Shown: positions 42,136-46,709 of the stretch, in pieces | Position numbering within the stretch: position 1 is the first letter of the stretch | Layout of the letters: each line of letters begins with the position of its first letter | Source: JACJYE01 sp964432875 | GTDB taxonomy: Bacteria > Bacteroidota > Bacteroidia > Chitinophagales > Saprospiraceae | Assembly (NCBI GenBank): GCA_964432875.1 | Contig: CAYSPJ010000028.1 | Location: 1-46,709 of the forward strand | DNA: 46,709 bases | Direction: 5' to 3' | Position numbers and translations under genes: made by a program | Notes under the pieces: model-generated | What the model was told of the DNA's origin: nothing | The model's input: only the letters and a program-made list of their open reading frames with translations | The model's database searches: none

Positions 42136-43143
42136 ATGATGGAAAACCTGATCAAACTCAAAGCCCTGCTCGATTTTCCCCGGGATGTGGCAATCGCGAC
42201 CCACCGCAATCCCGACGGAGACGCCATCGGCTCTTCCTTGGGGCTTTATCACTTCCTGCGGCAAATGGGCCATACGGTGCATGTGCTCTGCCCTTCGGAG
42301 TATCCCGAGGATTTTTCCTGGATGCAGGATGTGGAGAAAATGGTGATCTATGATGTCGACCCCGAAGAGTCAAAAAGGGTCGTCGAACAAGCAGAGCTCA
42401 TCTTCTGCCTGGACTTCAATGGCTTGGACCGCATTGATAAGCTCGGGGAGCTCATCGCCCCCCTGCGCACCCCCACGGTCATGATCGACCACCACCTCTA
42501 TCCCGACTCTTTTGCTGAATTCGTGCTCTCCGATACGACTGCCAGCTCTACTTGTGAGCTGGTGGTGGACTTCATCAAGGCGATGGGCGGCACGCGCTAC
42601 CTCACCCCCCTGGTGGGCGAATGCCTGCTCACTGGCATCATCACCGATACCGGCTCCTTTAAATTTAGCACCTCGCCCAAGCTTTACCGCATCGTGGCCG
42701 AATTGGTGGAATTGGGCGTGGATGACCACAAAGTGCAGGACGCCATCTTCAATAGCCTGAATGAGAAGAACTTGCGGCTTTTAGGGCACTGCCTGCACAA
42801 CCGCATGGAAATCCTCGAAGAATATAATACGGGCATTATCACCCTCTCTAAAGAAGATTATGCGAACTTTGACATCAAAAGAGGCGATACAGAAGGTATC
42901 GTCAATTACCTATTGCGGATAAAAGGCGTCAAGATGGCTGTTTTCATTGCCGAGCAGCCTACCATCGTCAAGTTGTCCCTGCGCTCCAAAGGGGATTTTT
43001 CGGTGCAGGAGATCGCTAAAAAGCACTTTAAAGGGGGCGGCCATAAAAACGCCTCTGGAGGGTTTTCCTTCCAGTCGCTTCAAGCTACGGTCGAGCGTTT
43101 TAAAAAATTGCTGCCGGAGTATCAAGAACTTTTGAACGCCTGA
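42136..43143 (+). CDS. DHH/DHHA1 phosphoesterase (NrnA-like)
   Basis: 335 residues from the ATG at 42136; the upstream in-frame start at 42073 would add an uncharacteristic 21-residue lead. Motif I is AIATHRNPDGDAIGS at ~18, motif II the DHH triad VMIDHHLYPDSF at ~120, GIITDTGSFKF at ~175 and the DHHA1 GGGHKNASGGFS at ~305. This order is that of bifunctional oligoribonuclease/3'-phosphoadenosine-5'-phosphate phosphatase NrnA, which removes nanoRNAs and pAp in the cytoplasm. It is monocistronic or with the FKBP gene 47 bases later. Alternatives such as c-di-AMP-degrading GdpP are unlikely without its membrane and GGDEF domains. Confidence 0.85.
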   Translation: MMENLIKLKALLDFPRDVAIATHRNPDGDAIGSSLGLYHFLRQMGHTVHVLCPSEYPEDFSWMQDVEKMVIYDVDPEESKRVVEQAELIFCLDFNGLDRIDKLGELIAPLRTPTVMIDHHLYPDSFAEFVLSDTTASSTCELVVDFIKAMGGTRYLTPLVGECLLTGIITDTGSFKFSTSPKLYRIVAELVELGVDDHKVQDAIFNSLNEKNLRLLGHCLHNRMEILEEYNTGIITLSKEDYANFDIKRGDTEGIVNYLLRIKGVKMAVFIAEQPTIVKLSLRSKGDFSVQEIAKKHFKGGGHKNASGGFSFQSLQATVERFKKLLPEYQELLNA

Positions 43144-43190
43144 AAAGGCCAGTCATTTTTAAACCATAACAATTAAATAATCAATAAATT

Positions 43191-44081
43191 ATGAGGATCG
43201 CTTTTTTTGTTGCCCTGATTATGGGTATCGTATTCTCTGCTTGCCAGGAAGGCTCGAAGACACTGAGGACTCCTGAGGGCTATGAGTACATCAAGCACAC
43301 CAATGTAGAAGGGCAAACGCCTCAGCCAGGGGATTATGCCTTCTTTCATGCCTACCTGCGCAATGGAGATGAAGTGATGTTTACCAGCCGGGTCCAGAAA
43401 GACCCGCCTTTCATGCAAATGCCTTATGGCGAAGAGCCGGGCCGTCAGATTTCTCCGGTAGAGGAGGTGCTGCGGGTCATGGCAGTGGGAGATAGCGTCA
43501 CGATTATGATCCGGATCGATACCGTGCCTCAGAAGCCCCAGGGCTTTGAAGATGCTGATGTGATGTTGTACGATGTGGTGCTGATGGAAATCCGTACCGA
43601 AGAGCAACAACGCCAGATTTTAGGGGAGCAACAGGCTAAAGACGAAGAGTTGGCCGCTGCCACGCGGGCCCGCTTCGGCGAAGTATCTGATTTTGCTCAG
43701 GCTACGCTGAAGCAGTACACTTCAGGCGCTTTGAAGGACAAATTGCAAGAGACCCAAAACCGCCTGAAATACATTATCCACGAAGAAGGCACTGGCAGCC
43801 AGGCTGATATCGGCAGCATGGTAAAGGTACAATACTATGGTATGCTTACTGATGGGACGGTGTTCGACAATTCCTTTGAGCGTGGCGACCCCATTGCGTT
43901 CCCCTTGGGGCAGGGCCGGGTCATCCCGGGTTGGGATGAAGGCATCGGGCTGCTGAAAGAGGGCTCGCGGGCTACCTTTTTTATCCCGTATCAGCTGGCT
44001 TATGGTGAACAAGGTTCTCCGCCGCGTATCCCCGGCAAAGCTGAACTGGTGTTTTACGTTGAACTGGTAGGGGTAGAGTAA
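43191..44081 (+). CDS. Double-FKBP peptidyl-prolyl isomerase lipoprotein
   Basis: 296 residues, beginning MRIAFFVALIMGIVFSAC, a lipoprotein signal with lipobox FSAC. The C-terminal FKBP domain (~200-296) is intact: VKVQYYGMLTDGTVFDNSFERGDPIAFPLGQGRVIPGWDEGIGLLKEGSRATFFIPYQLAYGE. The N-terminal one (~35-135) is degenerate, retaining the YAFFHAYLRNGDEVMFTS strand and a PVEEVLRVMAVGDSVTI part. A coiled linker joins them. It is anchored to a membrane facing the periplasm and helps proline-limited folding of envelope proteins. The architecture is common in Bacteroidota. Confidence 0.9.
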   Translation: MRIAFFVALIMGIVFSACQEGSKTLRTPEGYEYIKHTNVEGQTPQPGDYAFFHAYLRNGDEVMFTSRVQKDPPFMQMPYGEEPGRQISPVEEVLRVMAVGDSVTIMIRIDTVPQKPQGFEDADVMLYDVVLMEIRTEEQQRQILGEQQAKDEELAAATRARFGEVSDFAQATLKQYTSGALKDKLQETQNRLKYIIHEEGTGSQADIGSMVKVQYYGMLTDGTVFDNSFERGDPIAFPLGQGRVIPGWDEGIGLLKEGSRATFFIPYQLAYGEQGSPPRIPGKAELVFYVELVGVE

Positions 44082-44101
44082 GCTGCGATGAATGTATTTA
44101 T

Positions 44102-44138
44102 GTCAAGCCCCGGGCCCCGAACAGGCCCGGGGCTTGAC
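44102..44138 (+). terminator. Perfect 15-bp hairpin after the FKBP gene
   Basis: GTCAAGCCCCGGGCC (44102-44116) and GGCCCGGGGCTTGAC (44124-44138) pair without mismatch around a 7-nt loop, 21 bases after the stop. No U-run follows, so it may act as a 3'-end stabiliser or a two-way terminator rather than a classical intrinsic terminator. Confidence 0.6.
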
Positions 44139-44305
44139 GTAAACACCGCCATCTTTTTGGCTACCGGTTTGTTGTATGTATTGATATTGAAAGGATTTTT
44201 TAACGCATTGAGGCAATGCCAAGCGCTAAAATACACCGCTGGGTTAAGCTCCGCGGCGCACAAAGCCATTGGCTTCTGCTTCATTAAAAAAAGAAAGGAA
44301 GGCTT

Positions 44306-45392
44306 ATGACTGTAGAACAGTTAAAGAACCTGAACGGCCGCCTCCTCGTTTTAGGGAGGTATCTTTGACGTCGATCAACGCTTATTGCAGATCGAAGAAA
44401 AAGAACAACTCTCACTCGACCCAGATTTCTGGTCAGACCCTGCCCGGGCTGAGGCGATCCTTAAAGAGATAAAAAGCCATAAAAAATGGGTGGCGGATTA
44501 CCAGCGTGTCAAATCGATCCTGGAGGATACGGAGGTGCTTTTCGAATTCCAGCGCGAAGGAGAAGCTTCGGAAGAAGAGGTCGATGAGAAGTATGCTGCG
44601 GCGTTGGAAGCCGTGGAAGGGCTCGAATTCCGCTCCACGCTCAACAAGCCCGAAGACGAGCTGAGCGTCATCCTGGAGATCAACTCCGGCGCTGGCGGCA
44701 CTGAGGCCTGCGACTGGTCGGAGATGCTCATGCGCATGTACATGATGTGGGCCGAGCGCCGTGGCTTCAAAGTCTCTGAGCTCAATCGGCAGGATGGAGA
44801 TATGGCAGGCATCAAATCGGTAGCCTTGGAAATCCAGGGCGACTTCGCCTATGGCTGGCTCAAGGGTGAAAATGGGGTCCACCGCCTGGTGCGCATCAGC
44901 CCCTTCAATGCCCAGGGTAAACGCATGACTTCTTTTTCCTCGGTATTCGTGCACCCTTTGGTCGATGAGCGCATCGAGGTGGAAGTCAATCCCGCTGATT
45001 TGGATTGGGATACTTTCCGCTCCAGCGGCGCCGGCGGGCAGCACGTCAATAAAACAGAATCGGCAGTACGCGTGAGGCACCTGCCCAGCGGCATCGTGGT
45101 AGAATGCCAGCAGGAGCGCTCCCAGCACCTCAACCGTGAAAAAGCCATCCAAATGCTGAAATCCCGGCTCTATGAACAAGAGCTGGAAAAGCAACGGCAG
45201 GAGCGGGAGAAAGTCGAAGCCACGAAGATGAAGAACGAGTGGGGCTCTCAAATCCGCAGCTACGTCCTGGACGACCGCCGGGTGAAAGACCACCGCACCA
45301 ACCATCAAACCAGCCAAACCGATGCCGTGCTGAACGGCGATTTGGATGAGTTCCTCAAGGCTTATCTCATGAGCGCTACGGTAGAGAAGTAA
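44306..45392 (+). CDS. prfB: Peptide chain release factor 2, with programmed +1 frameshift
   Basis: The ATG at 44306 opens a 20-codon frame that ends in TGA at 44366-44368 within AGGGAGGTATCTTTGAC, the RF2 frameshift site. Skipping one base at 44366 joins to the second frame from GAC at 44367 and runs to 45392, giving ~361 residues. The protein has the RF2 anticodon motif SPF in RISPFNAQGKRMTSF and the catalytic SGAGGQHVNKTESAVR. RF2 releases peptides at UGA and UAA; its own UGA makes synthesis self-limiting when RF2 is low. The downstream frame has no ATG near its beginning, which confirms that the shift is required. Confidence 0.97.
44353..44369 (+). promoter_or_regulatory. RF2 programmed frameshift signal
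   Basis: An internal Shine-Dalgarno AGGGAGG (44353-44359) sits three bases before CTT (44363-44365), followed by the in-frame stop TGA and then C (44366-44369). The SD-to-CTT spacing equals that of the E. coli prfB site. Slippage of the P-site tRNA from CUU to UUU gives the +1 shift. Confidence 0.93.
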
Positions 45393-45488
45393 AGGCCGGA
45401 AAGGTCGGGTGATGCCAATACCGCTTGATGGGGCAGCCCTCGATGTGTCCTCCTCCGCTTTTCGACCGCGCGGGCAAAACTTTAACCC

Positions 45489-46355
45489 ATGGCCAACTAT
45501 ACCTATGTTTATCGCCTGATCCAATGGTCTGCCGTCGCGGTCTTTGTGGGCAGGGGCTGGCAACACATCTACTGGGACGCGCCATATCGCGAGTTGTTGT
45601 GGGATGAAGCCAGCTTGAAGTGGCTGGTAGAAGGGCTATGGGGCATGGAGTGGCGGGCTTATGTGGCTAGCCCGGCAGTCGATCGGGCTATTCAGGGTAT
45701 CATCATCGGCACGGGCTATTTTTATTGGCTTTGTGCTGTGGCGGCGCTAGTGGTGCATAAGTGGCCCCGGCCGGCCCGGCTGCTGTTATGGCTGGGCAGC
45801 GCCAACCTGGTTTTGCTGGCGGCGCTCTACTACAAAGAGCAGTTCCTGTTCGCCGGGCAGTTTTTTGAGTATGCCCTGCAGTGCGGGGCGCCAGTATTTT
45901 TGATTCTGCTGAGCCGAAATCAAGCAGCTCTCCTCAGCCCACGCCTGGTTTTGGCAATGAAAATAGCCATTGCCCTCACTTTTTCTTGTCATGGTTTATA
46001 CGCTCTTGGTTATTACCCCCGCCCCGGCAGCTTTATGGAGATGACCATCAATATATTGCCGCTAGGCGAGGCTGGCGCGCGTAGTTTCCTGATTGCCGCC
46101 GGCATACTCGATATCGTGCTGAGCGTCCTGCTTTTCCTGCCTGGCTGGCCCAGCCGCTTGGCTTTGGCCTACGCTGCTTTATGGGGCCTGGCTACGGCGC
46201 TGGCGCGCTTTTTCGCTTACTTCCACTGGCACTACGCCGATAGCTGGGTGCTGCAATGGCTACACGAATTGCTGATACGCCTGCCTCATTTCTTGATACC
46301 TTTGGCGCTATTGCTTTATCTGTGGCCTAGGCTTAGATCAACCCCCGTGGAATAG
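45489..46355 (+). CDS. Multi-pass membrane protein, function unknown
   Basis: 288 residues with about six or seven hydrophobic helices (~10-28, 70-85, 95-112, 128-140, 155-172, 195-218, 220-240, 260-282). Tryptophan-rich and aromatic loops, including GRGWQHIYWDAPYRELLWDE near the start and HWHYADSWVLQWLHE near the end, are typical of DoxX-like or other small quinone-linked membrane proteins, but no decisive motif is present. It starts with ATGGCCAAC at 45489, ~100 bases after prfB. Its C-terminus overlaps the minus-strand ORF ending at 46333 by 23 bases. Confidence 0.55.
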   Translation: MANYTYVYRLIQWSAVAVFVGRGWQHIYWDAPYRELLWDEASLKWLVEGLWGMEWRAYVASPAVDRAIQGIIIGTGYFYWLCAVAALVVHKWPRPARLLLWLGSANLVLLAALYYKEQFLFAGQFFEYALQCGAPVFLILLSRNQAALLSPRLVLAMKIAIALTFSCHGLYALGYYPRPGSFMEMTINILPLGEAGARSFLIAAGILDIVLSVLLFLPGWPSRLALAYAALWGLATALARFFAYFHWHYADSWVLQWLHELLIRLPHFLIPLALLLYLWPRLRSTPVE

Positions 46356-46692
46356 TGAAGCTTTTATTCCCGGGCTCGCAGCTCAAAAGGCCGTCGGGCA
46401 GGTAGATGGCTTCCAGCTTGCCGTCGCGGTACTCTATGCCGACAGGGATGGCATCTAGGCTGTTGCATAGCGCCGTTTTTAAGAGGAATCCGTTCCCACC
46501 GTTTTGGTCTTGACCAACTTGGTCGATGTGATTGGGTTGCGTTTTTTTCGGGAAACTCCACCTGATTTTGAATGTGCAACCCCTCCGGGGCAATGCCGTA
46601 GAATTAGGCGCAAAGGCAGATACCTTGCTAGGGTCGTCAGATTTCATGCTTGGCTTCAGGAGCATGAAGTTTAGGCATCTCTTTTGAAGCAC
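46333..46692 (-). CDS. Probable RHS-like repeat protein fragment
   Basis: A minus-strand frame of ~119 residues. The clearest part, GIEYRDGKLEAIYLPDGLL near ~85-103, resembles an RHS/YD unit (aromatic-Y-x-DGxLxAIYxPDG), and it ends SFTIPRGLI. The region before it (rich in Lys, Pro and Gln) does not look like a coherent domain and there is no export signal at the first Met, so this is most likely a decayed fragment rather than a full gene. The true 5' boundary may lie outside the window. Confidence 0.35.
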   Translation of the reverse strand: MLQKRCLNFMLLKPSMKSDDPSKVSAFAPNSTALPRRGCTFKIRWSFPKKTQPNHIDQVGQDQNGGNGFLLKTALCNSLDAIPVGIEYRDGKLEAIYLPDGLLSCEPGNKSFTIPRGLI

Positions 46693-46709
46693 GGCTTTAA
46701 GGCGCTGCT

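Noticed and set aside
44088..44309. 73-residue open frame after the FKBP gene
   Set aside because: It translates through the 15-bp hairpin and overlaps the prfB start; no protein-like features.
44433..45566. Minus-strand open frame of 377 residues over prfB
   Set aside because: Antisense of prfB; the RF2 protein on the plus strand is unmistakable.

Overview
The window is bacterial chromosome, most likely from a Bacteroidota member of the Saprospiraceae/Lewinella type. The evidence is a leftover type IX secretion (T9SS) sorting-domain tail, a UpxY-type NusG paralog, DUF4252 proteins beside an ECF sigma factor, several TAnnTTTG-like promoter elements, and a single-sheath contractile injection cluster of the Bacteroidota kind. 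Two 100-N assembly gaps (1496-1595 and 14784-14883) each interrupt a gene. No tRNA, rRNA, CRISPR array, transposase or integrase was seen.

Layout. 1-2285: end of a Gfo/Idh/MocA oxidoreductase, a gapped lipoprotein alpha/beta-hydrolase, an intergenic repeat, and a T9SS sorting-domain remnant. 2296-6267 (minus): a 1323-residue SF1 helicase fused to an endonuclease domain and to a GreA/GreB-like C-terminal domain. 6637-9048 (minus): ECF sigma factor, probable anti-sigma factor and two DUF4252 proteins, with an ECF-type promoter in front. 9251-11595: LptF/LptG-family permease and a PAP2 phosphatase. 12063-41338: a regulatory head followed by a complete extracellular contractile injection system (eCIS). 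41579-46692: ndk (minus), an NrnA-like DHH phosphoesterase, a double-FKBP lipoprotein, prfB with its programmed +1 frameshift, a membrane protein, and a probable RHS-like fragment.

The eCIS is the centre of interest. A LuxR-type response regulator lacking its phospho-acceptor aspartate comes first. A TAnnTTTG promoter follows, with a leader of two stem-loops ending in a U-run, and then a UpxY/NusG-like antiterminator. This is a plausible processive-antitermination control for the roughly 28-kb operon behind it. Structural genes follow in order: DUF4255 cap, conserved unknown, sheath, two tubes, DUF5908, LysM adaptor, VgrG-like spike, PAAR tip, gp25, baseplate J-like protein, Afp12-like wedge and a 1166-residue unknown. 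A nucleotidyltransferase-fold protein, the tape measure, a DUF4157 payload and an AAA+ ATPase complete the locus.

The payload (1470 residues) looks like a polymorphic toxin. It has an 'eCIS core' HELTH domain, a hydrophobic central region, a pre-toxin motif and a C-terminal probable nuclease. Base composition becomes AT-rich exactly where the toxin domain starts and stays so through a downstream SUKH-like immunity candidate. It returns to normal at a 96-residue ORF with an HEQGH motif, which looks like the displaced original C-terminus of the payload. A toxin/immunity cassette therefore seems to have replaced the payload tip. Immunity genes are not expected for eCIS aimed only at eukaryotes, so this system may act on bacteria.
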